From the NCBI GenBank assembly GCA_029204225.1, contig CM055110.1, positions 42,515,862-42,579,861 on the forward strand: a DNA stretch of 64,000 nucleotides, in the 5' to 3' direction. A model generated the notes under the pieces. It saw nothing but the letters and a program-made list of their open reading frames with translations. It was not told where the DNA came from and searched no databases. The translations under genes and the position numbers were made by a program. Of this stretch, positions 37,759 to 48,732 are shown one piece after another (positions within the stretch are counted from its first letter, which is position 1; each line of letters opens with the position of its first letter). Origin of the DNA: Diphasiastrum complanatum. Taxonomy: Eukaryota; Streptophyta; Lycopodiopsida; Lycopodiales; Lycopodiaceae.

Positions 37759-38649
37759 TGTTAGCCCCAAGGAATCCCTTGTATTTAATGGCGGCATTAG
37801 AAGAGTTATTGTGGCATGTGTTTTGTAAGTCCACAAGTAAACTCAATTTTGTAAGCAATAATGCCTAGGAACCTTAGACTTAGACCCTTTTCCATTTAAG
37901 TTTAAGTATTACCAAAAAATATATGTAATACTTTAAACAGTCTAAGTTTAAAGTTATTTATAAGTTTACAAGTTCTAAGTTTATTTTGTTAAGTGAACGT
38001 CATACAAGAATTCACTTCTTAGAATAGCTTAGCAATAAGCTTTGGGAGTATCCCATAAGCATCTTAGCATATGGGCATACCACTCATTGTATATATAGAA
38101 GTGGATTTGGGAGCCTTGAGTAACACTTGTATAAGCCCAAGCTTTAATAGAACTAATCTATTCTTGCTTAACTTGTGTGCCCACTTGTCGATAGAATACT
38201 TGGTGGTAGATGCTTGAGCGCCACTAAGCTTTCCTCATTTGGTTTTATGTTATTGTGCTTGTTATTATGGGATTATTTCTCTTATGCACTCATCTTTCCT
38301 TCCCTTGTGGGAGTTATTTAGGATTACTTAGGAAGCCACTAGTTGGGGGGGAGCCATAGTGGTCATTAGGGTTAGGTTAATTTAGGATACTCTCTAGTTG
38401 GGGGAAGCCTTAGAGAGCTAATCTAGGACATTCCTTAGTTGGGGGGCTGCCTTAAAGAACTAGTTTTAGGTCATATTCTCTCTCTAGAAGGGTGAGCCTT
38501 AGAGGGTTTGTTATGCAAGAGAACATAGAATGGAGTGGATCAAACCCCACCACCACCACCCTCTCTCTTCTAGTTGGGCAGCCATAGCCGAAGAAATACC
38601 CTAACCCTACTAGTTGGGAAGCCATAGTAGGAGTAGAAACCCTAAAAGA
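37759..38649 (+). repeat. LTR-like segment with repeated CTAGTTGGGG motifs
   Basis: It starts TGTTAGCCCC after the purine-rich GAGGGGATAA and holds a TATA box TTGTATATATAGAAG at about 38087-38101. Downstream, CTAGTTGGG(G)nAGCC(A/T)TAG words recur at about 38338, 38395, 38432, 38570 and 38610. The same order, TATA box and then these motifs, occurs at 60240-60655. It is probably an LTR or solo LTR of an unidentified family. The 3' end was not found; it meets copia fragment F near 38650. Confidence 0.55.
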
Positions 38650-38974
38650 CAACAATAAGAGAGAGAGAATCATGTTCTCCCATGCTTGTACACTATTTAT
38701 AACAGGTCTATGCCCTAGTTTGAATGTGGTTTCCCTCCGTATAACTTCTAGATCCAAAACCCTACTCATAATATGGACTAGATTCAATGTACCAATCATT
38801 CAAATTTGAATGGGTCCAAACTCGGCTACTTACTTTCCCTCACTTTCTCAAAGTGGTAATTCAAAAACATTTAGACTAATATAACTTTGAAATATCTATC
38901 TTTAAGTCTTAAAATGCATATTGCCCTAAATTGCCAATTAACCAAAATATGACTAAACTAGTTGATATTTCTCA
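38650..38974 (-). repeat. Copia 3' LTR part (fragment F)
   Basis: In the sense direction it starts TGAGAAATATCAACTAG at 38974 and matches the LTR of fragment D (45705 onward) in text and order, including TTGGCAATTTAGGGC-like words and a TATA-like TTATAAATAG near 38700. It is cut at about 38650 in a GA-rich part. The polypurine tract GTTGAAGAGGGAG lies just upstream on the minus strand. Confidence 0.8.
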
Positions 38975-39590
38975 CTCTCCCTCTTCAACTAGTTTTGGCA
39001 TAGTTTTTACCATACTACTTTGATCCAACTTTATAATGATCTTCATCCTAAGTATAGATCTCCTTTCTAAAGTTCTAAAGTTATTTTCAAATTGGATGTT
39101 TTACTATCTCTTACATCAATTTTACACATCAAGATGTAACTAGAACATGAAAAACCAAATAGAATGTAAATGAGATGATTCCACCATGATTTCAACTCTG
39201 AACTCTCTGAAAAATAACAGCAACCAAACAATAAATGTGAATGATGACCACTTTCTTGCTTGTCTCCTCCATCTTTGTCCTTTCTTGATATGTCTCCATC
39301 ATAAAACTCCATGAATGAGCCTCCAACTCCACCTTGCCACAAGATATCATCAACACTTGATTACTTGGCCATGAATAAGTGACATAATGAACCTCCATTA
39401 GCTTCATTTCCATCATCAAAACTAGCCAAAAATTCTAGTACAACTCCAGCAATAAGATATTGCAAGACAATGTAGCTAGTTTCACCATATCTTGATAATT
39501 TGCACACATTCACTTACAATAGCTCAAACATGAGATAGAACAAGTAAATTAACTTGAACAACACTTCCTTGCTATTATTTTGACCTTACT
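38975..39590 (-). other. Replacement segment in place of RT/RNase H (fragment F)
   Basis: Between the integrase end and the polypurine tract stands about 600 bp unrelated to RT or RNase H. In one frame it reads MWQGGVGGSFMEF, then ISRKDKDGGD, HSHLLFGCCYFSESSEL, IYILFGFSCSSYI. Fragment C carries the same segment at 44285-44905 (roughly 80-85% identical by eye). Its amino-acid changes are frequent, which does not suggest a conserved protein. Upstream frames are broken. Confidence 0.85.
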
Positions 39591-40536
39591 TGAGTCTTCA
39601 AATACCTGCAAAAACAAATCCAAAAAATATTTGCCAATTGACCCTCCTTCGATGCTCTTTGAAGCCCTTTGAGATCAACCTCTTCATCTTCCACTTGACC
39701 ATCAAAGCCATTGACTAAGACCTCTTTTCCAGATCCATTAGTTGTTGGAAAACCATGAGAACCAATATCCACTTGCATAGCATTATCTACAAAAGAAGAT
39801 TCTCCAAAACATGTGAGTAAAGCAAAGTGAGTCACTTCCACTTGCTTATCTTTCTCATCATTTGTGAGCCTAGATGGCTTTTGTCTTTCCCTTGAGGATC
39901 TTCTTAGAACTTGACTTGGAGAGGCATATCCACCATCACCATCCAAAGAACCATCTTTATCACCACCAAAAATGTTAGATTGATCAACATCAACAACATC
40001 AAGCTATCCACATTCGCCTCTTAAAAGACAACATCCTTAGAAATGTGAACTTTCTTTGACTTAGGAACGTAAACTCTATAAGCTCTCTTTACTTCACTAT
40101 GTCCAACAGATATTCCTTTCAAGAATCCCAAAGATGAGTTGACATAGGAAGTACTACCAAAGATCTTCAAATGCTCCATCCTTGGCTTCTTACCAAAAAG
40201 AACTTCAAATAAACTCTTACCATCCAAGTCTTCATTTGAGTATCTATTGCAAACAAAGTTAGCACACATCAAGGCTTCACCCCAAAATGACTTAGGAAGA
40301 TTTGCATTCATCCTCATGGATTTATCTCTTTCAAAAAGACTGACCTTCCTTTCTTCCACACCATATAGGATATTTGAGTTTGAAAGCTCCCTCTTGATCC
40401 CATGTGCCACACAAGCCTTTTTGAACTTTGTTGATAGGTTTTCATTTGCCAAACCTAAGCACTTGAACTTCATGTTGAATTGACCCTCCACAACATTCTT
40501 GGACTTGAGAAATGGCATCAAATACTTCATCCTCAC
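39591..40536 (-). pseudogene. Copia integrase and spacer (fragment F)
   Basis: The integrase part has KSKNVVEGQFNMKFKCL, AHGIKRELSNS, VEERKVSLFERDKSM, KSFWGEALMCANFVCNRYSN and LDGKSLFEVLFGKKP. The second catalytic Asp block (SDNGGE in relatives) is changed to LANENLS. After DVVF come a spacer and SPSQVLRRSSRERQKPSRLT, then LLTCFGESSFVDNAMQVD; the frame ends near 39575. In relatives RT follows this point; here it does not. Stops and shifts (for example at about 40015) make it inactive. Confidence 0.9.
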
Positions 40537-41010
40537 ATTTTAGAAGATAAGTCCAACAATCTCTACTAAAGACATCAATGATTTGCTCCTCCAATACTCA
40601 AAGAACTAGTACAATGCAAATACAAATGCACTAAATGAACATGCATCTTAGATATTGAGCTAGATCTAGAATAAGACAATCTTTGTGACTTTGACATTGA
40701 ATGAAGCTCACCTACTTGCGTCTTTGTCTTCAAACCACCATGGTTAGAACCAATGAATCCATCAAGTTTGTAGAGCTCACCTTGTTTCTGCCTTGAGCAA
40801 TCAAGACTCTATTCCTTTTGACCAAACAAGAATCACCAACAAATTTCACTTTGAGCCCTTTGTCAACCATTTGACACACACTAGAGCACATTCTTAGTAA
40901 TGGAAGGTATGAACAACACATTCTTTAAATGAACATTCATATTTGTAGATGAGAGAAAAATAGGAATAGTACCAATGCCCTTGATAACAACTTTACCACC
41001 ATTGGCCATG
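40537..41010 (-). pseudogene. Copia protease end and pre-integrase region (fragment F)
   Basis: The text reads ANGGKVVIKGIGTIPIFLS, then VHLKNVLFIPSITKN and a broken QMVDKGLKVKFVGDSCL and RRNKVSSTNLMDS, with several frameshifts. This is the part of pol between the protease active site and the integrase zinc block. The catalytic DSG itself lies beyond the cut at about 41010, where copia fragment G starts in the opposite direction. Confidence 0.82.
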
Positions 41011-42427
41011 CTACTAGTAGAAACGTAGTTGATTGTAAATGGATTTTCAAAGTCAGGTACAAAGTAGATGGAAGCATCGACAGTAGAAAGGCACGGCTTG
41101 TAGCAAGAGGATTTTCTCAGGTATACAACGTCGATTACACTGAGACCTTCAGTCTAGTAGTCAGACATTCTTCTATTCGACTTTTGTTATCGTTTGCTGT
41201 TGCAGCAGCTTTGGAAATACATCAAATGGATGTACAGACAACATATCTCAATGGAGTTATTAAAGAAAACATTTACATAGTGCAACTTGAAGGTTATATT
41301 ATCGAAGGTAAACACGATCATGTGTGTAAACTCCATAAGGCACTTTATGGCTTGAAGCAATCTGCTCAAGCATGGTTTCAAAGGATCAATACTTTCCTTA
41401 TTGATCACGACTACACACCAAGCTCTTCAGATTCTAATGTTTACTTCAAGACAATGCAACAATCTTTTATCATAATCACTTTATATGTGGACGACACATT
41501 GCTCTTTGGCAACAGTATCGATCTGATAAAAGAAGACAAGTTAATGCTATCTTCCAAATTCGACATGACCGATCTGGACGAAGCTCATTTCTGCCTTGGT
41601 ATTCAAATCCACAGAGACAAAAATCGAAAATTGATTTACATTACTCAACATAAGTACATTTACAATATGTTAGTCAGATATAATCTGATGAATTGCAAGT
41701 CAGTTCTCTCACCAATGGAACCAGGTCTCAAATTGTCGAAGGACCAGTGTCCTCGAACAATCAAAGAGAAGGAATAGATGCAAGAGTAACCTTATCGTTC
41801 AATAATAGGATCTCTTATGTACACAATGATCTGTACCAGGCCAGACATTGCTTTTGCAATCAGTTCTCTAAGTCAGTTTATGACTACCCTGGTATAACAC
41901 ATTGGAAGGCTCTTATAAGAGTCATGAGATATTTTCGAGCTACTATGGACTTTTGCATTTGTTATGGAGCAGTCAACAATGACAAACTCAATTTACTTAG
42001 CGATTACACAGATGCAAGTTGGGCAAGAGATTTAGACACTCGAAAATCTACTTCTGGTTTTACATTCTTTCTCAACAATGGTCTTGTTTCCTGTAACAGT
42101 CATAAGTAATCTTCGATAGCCTTATCTTTTACAGAATTAGAGTATATCGCAGTCTCACAAGCCATTAAGGAAGCAGTTTGGTTGAGAAACTTACTTTTGG
42201 ATATTAGTCTGAATCAATATGCTCCGACATTATTATTTTGTGATAATCAAAGTGCTATTGCCTTATCAGCCAATCCTAGATTTCATTCTAGGAGTAAGCA
42301 CATTGAACTCAAGTATCACTAGTCAGAAGCAAAGTTCTCGACAAAGAGGTCAGATTGTAGTATTGTCAAACGCAAGATATGACAACAGATATTTTTAAGG
42401 CATTCATGGATTCGGATTAAGGGAGAA
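41011..42427 (+). pseudogene. Copia RT and RNase H (fragment G)
   Basis: It starts inside RT (DCKWIFKVRYKVDGSID, ARLVARGFSQVYNVDYTETF) and continues with HQMDVQTTYLNGVIKENIYI, ALYGLKQSAQAWFQRINTF and an intact YVDD (TLYVDDTLLFG, about 41484-41497). A frameshift near 41760 leads into the link and RNase H: DYTDASWARDLDTRKSTSGF, FTELEYIAVSQAIKEAVWL and CDNQSAIALSANPRFHSRSK, with the expected D-E-D set. A TAA at about 42107 and TAG at 42321 break it. The purine-rich AAGGGAGAA abuts the 3' LTR at 42428. Gag, protease and integrase are missing. Confidence 0.93.
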
Positions 42428-43423
42428 TGTTAGATTATTCTGCTACTAATTGACTAATTGACATTTTAACCTTCGTTCAACTTATTATCCAGACCTACAG
42501 TTTTCTTCGTGTTTCTACGCAGTCTGCATAACTACTCGGGAATTGCTCACAGGTGGATCCGACTTATAAACATTCGGGCATGGTCCAACAAATATCTTGT
42601 CGAGGCAAAGACAATTTATTGTTCGCCTTAATTGAAGCTACAGAAATTATGGGAAGATTCAACTGGACAAATGCCAGCTCACTTTGAATGGATGCCAGTT
42701 CACTATCCATTATGATTGATGACCTAATTAGCTGTCCTACTATTGGATGTTGCCGCATCTTCTTAGTATAGATAACTGTTCATACTCCTACAGTTTTAAG
42801 AAGAAGAAACATTGAAGCTTTGATCAATAGATAATCAAGCATTTGAATAGTTAGCTCTTTCTCTCAAGCCTGCAAGCTTGAACACTCCTGAGTATTCTAG
42901 CTCACTTCCTAGAGTTGTTTAGAGATCGTTATTGCACTTACTGCTTATCAGCATTGCACTTAATTCAGACTTCATTTTAGCCACTCAGAGATAGCTTAGA
43001 GTACGTGGCTTCGATCCACAACTTATTGTACTCATTTACTTCTGTTTCGCTTTCATACTCAATCAATACTATCTTTTATTGCATTCAAAAGTCGTCTCAG
43101 AATGTATGCATTTTTGGTTTTTGTAGTTCTTTACGACTTATTGTTTGTTTGATAATTCAATGCATTATTGTTTGGCTACGTAATCACTGTAGTATTGCTG
43201 ATTTCAAAGTTAGTTACTATAAGACCAAACGTGATTTCTATCACTATTGCTTTGCTTGAAATTGATAGGCATAGTCATGCATGAAGAAAGAGAAAGATAG
43301 TTTATTCTGCTGCACATGATAACTTTTCTTTCTTGTCGTTCAAATTCTTTTTATTCGAATCTTATTTGTTCGAATTTTTTTTTAATCTTATTCGACCTAT
43401 CTTTTACACACCTCTTTCCAACA
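42428..43423 (+). repeat. 3' LTR of copia fragment G
   Basis: It starts TGTTAGATTATTC after the polypurine tract and probably ends CTTTCCAACA at 43423, where the integrase text of fragment C begins. That gives 996 bp. Its placement shows that G inserted into C. Confidence 0.75.
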
Positions 43424-44284
43424 AGAGGAAGCTTTCAAACTCAAAGATTCTACAAAGCGTGGAAGAGAGGAAGATCAATATTTTTGAAAGAGCTAAATCC
43501 ATGAGGGTCATTCTTGAAAATCTTTCTAAGTCATTTTGGGGTGAAGCATTGATGTGTGCTAACTTTGTTTGCAATAGGTACTCAAATGTAGACTTGGATG
43601 GTAAGAGTTCATTTGACGTCCTTTTTGGTAAGAAGCCAATGATGGAGTAATTGAAGATCTTTGCTAGTACTTGCTATGTCAGCTCATCTTTTGGATTCTT
43701 GAAGGGAATATTTGTTGGCTATAGTGAAGTAAGAAAAGCTTATAGGGTATACATGCCTAAGTCAAAGAAAGTTCACATTTCTAAGGATGTTGTCTTTGAA
43801 GAGGAGATTGTAGATAAGCTTGATATTGTTGGTGTTGATCAATCTAACATTTTTGGTGGTGATGAAGATGGTTCTTTGGATTTTGATGGTGGAGAGGAAT
43901 CTCCAAGTCAAGTTCTAAGAAGATCCTCAAGGGAAAGACAAAAGATATCTAGGCCTACATATGATGAGAAGGGTAAGCAAGTTGAAGGTACAAACTTTGC
44001 TTTCCTCACATGTTTTGGTTCATCTTCTTGTCTAGATGATGCTATGAAAGTGGATGGTGGTTTTCATGGAATGGATGAAACTAATGGATCTGGAAAAAAA
44101 GTTTTGTTCAATGGCTTTGATGGTGAAGTGGAAGATCAAGATGTTTATCTCAAAGTGCTTCAACAACACAAAGTGAAAGGTGGCAATTTGGAGCTAGTCA
44201 AGAGCATCAAAGGGAAGTCAAGTGGCAAAGATACTTTTGATCTATTCTTTCAGGTTGTTGAAGACTCAAGTAAGGTCAAAGGAT
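43424..44284 (+). pseudogene. Copia integrase and spacer (fragment C)
   Basis: The text matches fragment F: KRKLSNSKILQSVEERKINI, ERAKSMRVILENLSKSFWGE, ALMCANFVCNRYSNVDLDGK, KIFASTCYVSSSFGFLKGIF and SKKVHISKDVVFEEE. A TAG at 43648 interrupts it; the next 211 codons are open and cover SPSQVLRRSSRERQKISRPT, NFAFLTCFGSSSCLDDAMK and end DSSKVKG at 44284. As in F, no RT follows. The N-terminal part of integrase and everything before it are cut by the LTR of G. Confidence 0.92.
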
Positions 44285-44907
44285 AAGCAAGGAAGTGTTT
44301 TTCAAGTTTACTTTACTTGTTCTATCTCATGTTTGAGCAATTTCATGTGAATGTGTGCAAATTGTCAAGATAGGTAAAACTAGCTACATTGTTTTGCATC
44401 ATTTTGATGTTGGAGTTATACTAACATTCTTGGTTGGTTTTGTTGATGGAAATGAAGCTAAAGGAGGCTCATTATATCACTCATTTATGATCGAGTCATC
44501 AAGGGTTGATGATATCTTATGGCAAGATGGAAATGGAGGCTCATTCATGGATTTTCATAGTGGATACATATCAAGGAAGGACAAAGATGGAGGAGAAATG
44601 AAAGCATTGGTTGATTACTCACATTTATTGTTTGGTTGTTGTTATTTTCTAGAGAGTTCAAAGTTGGAAGCATGGAGAAATCATTTTATTTATATTCTAT
44701 TTGGTTCTTCATGTTCTACTTACATCTTTATGTGTAAAATTGATGTAAAAAATAGTGAAGCATCCAATTTGGACACTATTATCTATATCAATTATTAAAG
44801 TTACTATAAAACCATAGAAAGGAGGTCTATATTTAGGATGGAGATCATTCTTAAGATGGATCAAAGTAGTATGGTTAAATCCATGCTAAAACTAGTTGAA
44901 GAGGGAG
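44285..44907 (+). other. Replacement segment in place of RT/RNase H (fragment C)
   Basis: About 620 bp with the same text as in fragment F. A 147-codon frame (44355-44798) includes SLYHSFMIESS, ILWQDGNGGSFMDFHSG, YISRKDKDGG, HLLFGCCYFLESSKLEAWRN and IYILFGSSCSTYIFMCKIDV. After it the polyprotein tail returns: SMVKSMLKLVEEGV, stop, the last residues of which match the end of the intact element. The segment therefore sits inside what was a pol frame between spacer and polypurine tract. Confidence 0.87.
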
Positions 44908-45585
44908 TGTGAAAAATTGTCAACTAGTTTGTTGGTTTATTGGCATTTTTGGAGGCCAAAATGAAATCTCAACTTATAGTTTCATATTCGTCAATAAAGG
45001 CCTAAATAGTGTTTGCACTATTTTTGGCAAGTAGGTAAGCAAATGAGGTCAGATTTGGACCCATTCTAATTTTGGTACATTGCATCTAGACTAGCACATT
45101 GGCTAATTTTGGTATATTGCATCTAGACTAGTATTTTCTAGGGTTTTGATGAAGTATCTGGAAGTTTTCAAATTAGGTCAAGTTTGAGGCAAGTGGCCAA
45201 ATGAAATTCTGGAAGCTATAAATAGATGTACCTATGTGGATAAACAATCATCAAAATTTATTTCTTTGTGGAGAATTCATCTCTTGTGTTTCTATGTCCA
45301 TCTCATGTGTTTCTCTCTTGATATCTTGGATTTCTATGTGTAGAATGTTGATTTTATGGTAGATCTAGCTTTCACACGTGTGAAGTATAGTAATGTATTG
45401 CAGCTGTATGGACATGGACATTACTAAGTCATATCCAAGTGTTTATGATCAGATCTTTGTGCATTTCTAAGTTCTAACATGCATAAAACAGTGATTTCTA
45501 TCTTCTAACTATTTCTAGATGTGTAACCAAATTTGGCTAAAGATCATTGATGAACTAAATGTTTTTTTATCTCTAATTTTTCACA
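44908..45585 (+). repeat. 3' LTR of copia fragment C
   Basis: 678 bp from TGTGAAAAATTGTC (after GAAGAGGGAG) to TCTAATTTTTCACA. The ends form an inverted repeat TGTGAAAAATT/AATTTTTCACA. TATA-like GCTATAAATAGATG is at about 45217-45230 and TTCACACGTGTGAA at 45371-45384. Its first bases supply the stop codon, as in the intact element. Confidence 0.9.
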
Positions 45586-45704
45586 ACTTCAACCTTCAAT
45601 GAAAGGAGCATTGCGTACATTTTGACCTGTCCAGCCTTGTGTAATGGATTCAATTCAATAGCATTTGATCTATAATGATGCAACAAGTTGCTAAACATGA
45701 CATC

Positions 45705-46314
45705 TGTGAGAAATTTCAACTAGTTTTGCTATTTTGGTCATATTTGTATATTTGGCAATTGAGGCCAATTTTCATATTAGACTTAGAGTTTTACTTTTCA
45801 ATTAGTCTAAAAGCATTTGAATAATCAATTTTAGAAAGTGTGGGAAAGGAGACATTGAATCTAGTCCACATTAATGCTAGGGTTTTTGTTATGGAGATAA
45901 ACCAAACTCATTAATTAGTCATAGATCTGCTATATATATCCGTACACTCATGGGAAGAGACACATTCTCTCTCTCTCTCTCTTATCTCACTTCATGCTTA
46001 TATATGAGTTCTCTTGAGTTCATCTATCCATTGATGCACTATATTTGTGATATGTTGCAATCTTGTGTGTAGAATGCTCATTTTATGCTATTTTTAGATT
46101 CACACGTGTGAAATACAGTAGCTTACTGTCTTTTTATAGAAAAAAATTTCATCATATATATGTTTGATGTTTGATCAGGTTCTTATTGATTTTGCATCTC
46201 TTTCATTAAGTAGATGTTGATTTTTCTACATTGGCAACATTGGCAGGATTGATCTCTTTTTAACCAAAGATCAGGTTATGGATTTGTATCTTAAATGATA
46301 TGAAATTTCTCACA
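45705..46314 (+). repeat. 5' LTR of copia fragment D
   Basis: 610 bp from TGTGAGAAATTTC to GAAATTTCTCACA, a 13-base terminal inverted repeat. TATA-like GCTATATATATCC is at about 45930-45942, CACACGTGTG at 46101-46110 and a short CT run near 45966. It is followed directly by a primer-binding site. The 119 bases before it (45586-45704) separate it from the LTR of C and hold nothing recognisable. Confidence 0.92.
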
Positions 46315-46326
46315 TGGTATCAGAGT
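46315..46326 (+). other. Primer-binding site of copia fragment D
   Basis: TGGTATCAGAGT directly after the LTR end; initiator Met tRNA type. Confidence 0.92.
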
Positions 46327-46915
46327 TTGTGTTGCAGATTTTGAAAGGATCAAGCACATCTATCAAGGATTTGGAGGAGATATCAATGCTAGAGCATGCT
46401 AGACTAACTTCTACTCAAAAATCAAGTTTTTTTTGCATATGTAGATTGGATCTTTTTAGGTCAAAACTCAATTTAGGTCAATGAACTTGAGAAATTCCGA
46501 TTTCACACCATACTTACTGGAAATAGCCAATTTTTTATTCATTAGGAAGGTCTTACTTGAGACTACAAGATTCTATATCAAGTTTTTAGCAATTGCATGT
46601 AGAATTTGAAATATTCAATTTTTTGTGATTTTGTCAAAACCCTAATTTTGATTGGATCTCTATTTTGTGAGGTTACTAAAATTCATTAGAGTGAGTTTCA
46701 ATCTTAGGAAGTGGCAAGAATCATTAGATTGAGGATAGATCATAGGTTGATCAAGATTTACACATTCTATGTGTTGATTTGCTAGATACAAGTGTTAGAA
46801 GAGAATTGAGAGGTTCCATATCTTTGTGATTTCTTTTTGGAAACATTTGTTGTATTTAAAAAGAGTGCTTTGTGCATTGGAACAGGTTGAGAGAGAAGGA
46901 TCAAGTCATTGCAAT

Positions 46916-47365
46916 ATGGCTACATCAAGTGGATACATCTTGGAAGGCAATGATAGGCTTACCTCAAGCAATTATTCATTGTGGAAAATGAGGATGGAAT
47001 GACTTCTTGATATGAATGATGTTTTGGATATTGTTGTAGGTTTGGAGGAGATTCCAGCAACACAACAAGAACAATTAAGGTATGACAAGAGAGCTAAAAG
47101 AGCTCTACACGTGATAAAGATGAATGTTACCAATGAACTTCTCAAGGAAGTTGGTAAGAGTACTTCATCAAAGGATGTTTGGGATTCATTGAAAAAGCTT
47201 TATGAATCCAAGTCTATTTCTAGAGTGTTGACTCTAAGAAGACAAATCTTTCAAAGTTTGCAAAAGAATAAAGACATTCCAAATATTTTTGTTTTGAGAG
47301 TGAAGGCTTTGAATGATGAGTTAGGTTGCCTTGATGAGATCATTAAGGAAGGAGAGCTTGTTTAA
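46916..47365 (+). pseudogene. Copia gag (fragment D)
   Basis: It starts MATSSGYILEGNDRLTSSNY and matches the intact element's Gag closely: SLWKMRME, then LLDMNDVLDIVVGLEE, RAKRALHVIKMNVTNELLKE and SRVLTLRRQIFQS. A TGA at 47000-47002 stands where relatives have Ser (MESLL). A second stop follows GELV at 47363. About 150 codons remain before a large internal deletion. Confidence 0.92.
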
Positions 47366-47812
47366 GTTATTCTTAATGGTTTCTTGATAATAGGACAAAG
47401 AAGGATCCATCTTCAATGAAAGGTATATTTGTTGGATATAGTGAGGTGAGTAAAGCCTGCAAGGTCTACATGCCTACTACTAACAAGGTGATTGTTGGTA
47501 GAGATGTCATTTTTTATGAGAGAAATATTCTGTCTTCAAGTAATGATGTTGTGGATGGATCTAACATTCTTGATGGTGATATGATGAATCCTACTTTAAA
47601 TGTTGATGATGACAGACCTTCATCAAGTCAAAAGCCAAGGAGAACATCAATGGAAAGACAAATGCCTTCAAGACTCACATATGATGAGAAAAATAAGCAA
47701 GTTGTTGGAGGTACACACTTTGCTTTTCTAACCTCTTTTGATGATCCTACTTTTGTAGATGAATCAAGTAACAAAAAGGAGTGGATCCAAGCAATGGATC
47801 TTGAGTATCAAG
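47366..47812 (+). pseudogene. Copia integrase end joined to gag by deletion (fragment D)
   Basis: After VILNG (gag) the text jumps to DNRTKKDPSSMKGIFVGYSE, the C-terminal part of integrase, and continues with VYMPTTNKVIVGRDVIFYER, RRTSMERQMPSRLTYDEK, HFAFLTSFDDPTFVDESSN and KKEWIQAMDLEYQ. So the gag end, protease and most of integrase are deleted. The frame ends at the LTR start of fragment E (47813), at the very beginning of RT. Confidence 0.92.
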
Positions 47813-48618
47813 TGTAGAACAATTGATCAGATAGATCTTGATTCTACCAACAAATCGCGCAGTTTACTTGACAAAGGATGAGAAAGAAACAGACGCGAAC
47901 TCGAAACTTTTCTATTCGTGACCAACTCAAAAGATTTGCGAAACAGTGTCTTGTGGAAGCTCGTGGCTTTCTTGTTGAAACTCGAAAGATTCGCGAACAG
48001 AATCTTGTCGCAATACTTTTTGTTTCTTGTTCAAGCCTTAGATGTTGCAAAACTATCTCGAACAGTTCACGAAATATTCTAGCTTCCTTCTTCACGCTCA
48101 AAAATTATTATCTATCGTGAACAATTCGCGAAAGAAGAAGCTAAGATGAACAGACAGATTGTCGTGAAATATTCGCAAACAAAATTTATTCGAGCCTAGA
48201 AAGCGTCTATTTGAATATCAACCGTCATAAACGGTTAGATTTCTACTGTTACAGTAATAAAAGGCCAAAGGACCTGTCTTGTAGCAATATAAATATTTAC
48301 ATATGCACTACTCATTGAAACTCAATCAAAGACACAACAACGAGATAAGACAACAAGAGATGTATACTGATGAATCAGATTCAAAGTTATAATAATACTT
48401 TTTTGATCAATAATCTAAATTGTCTTCAATCGTCTCATACTTCTGCATATAAGTCTAATACATCCACATATAATCTTTGCGCATATTCAATCAAAACAAA
48501 TATTGTTCTATTAGTACATAGATCAGATAAAATCGCGATTGAAGACACTACTATTAAGTTGATTTATTCAAATTTGTATCATGTTCTCTGTGAAAAAGTA
48601 ATTACTATTTTTCCTACA
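47813..48618 (+). repeat. 5' LTR of copia fragment E
   Basis: 806 bp from TGTAGAACAATTG to ATTTTTCCTACA, with partial terminal inverted repeats (TGTAG/CTACA). A primer-binding site follows after one base. TATA-like GCAATATAAATATT is at about 48281-48294. Upstream of it are several TTCGCGAA-type words (see findings). It is inserted in fragment D. Confidence 0.87.
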
Positions 48619-48619
48619 A

Positions 48620-48634
48620 TGGTATCAGAGCTGC
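48620..48634 (+). other. Primer-binding site of copia fragment E
   Basis: TGGTATCAGAGCTGC one base after the LTR; initiator Met tRNA type. Confidence 0.93.
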
Positions 48635-48732
48635 AGAATTAAAGTTGATACAGTGTTATCTTCGAATCTCTCTCAGTATTCTTCATACATCCATCAGTAA
48701 GCCGCTCTTTGGAGGTTATTTAGAATTAAAAG

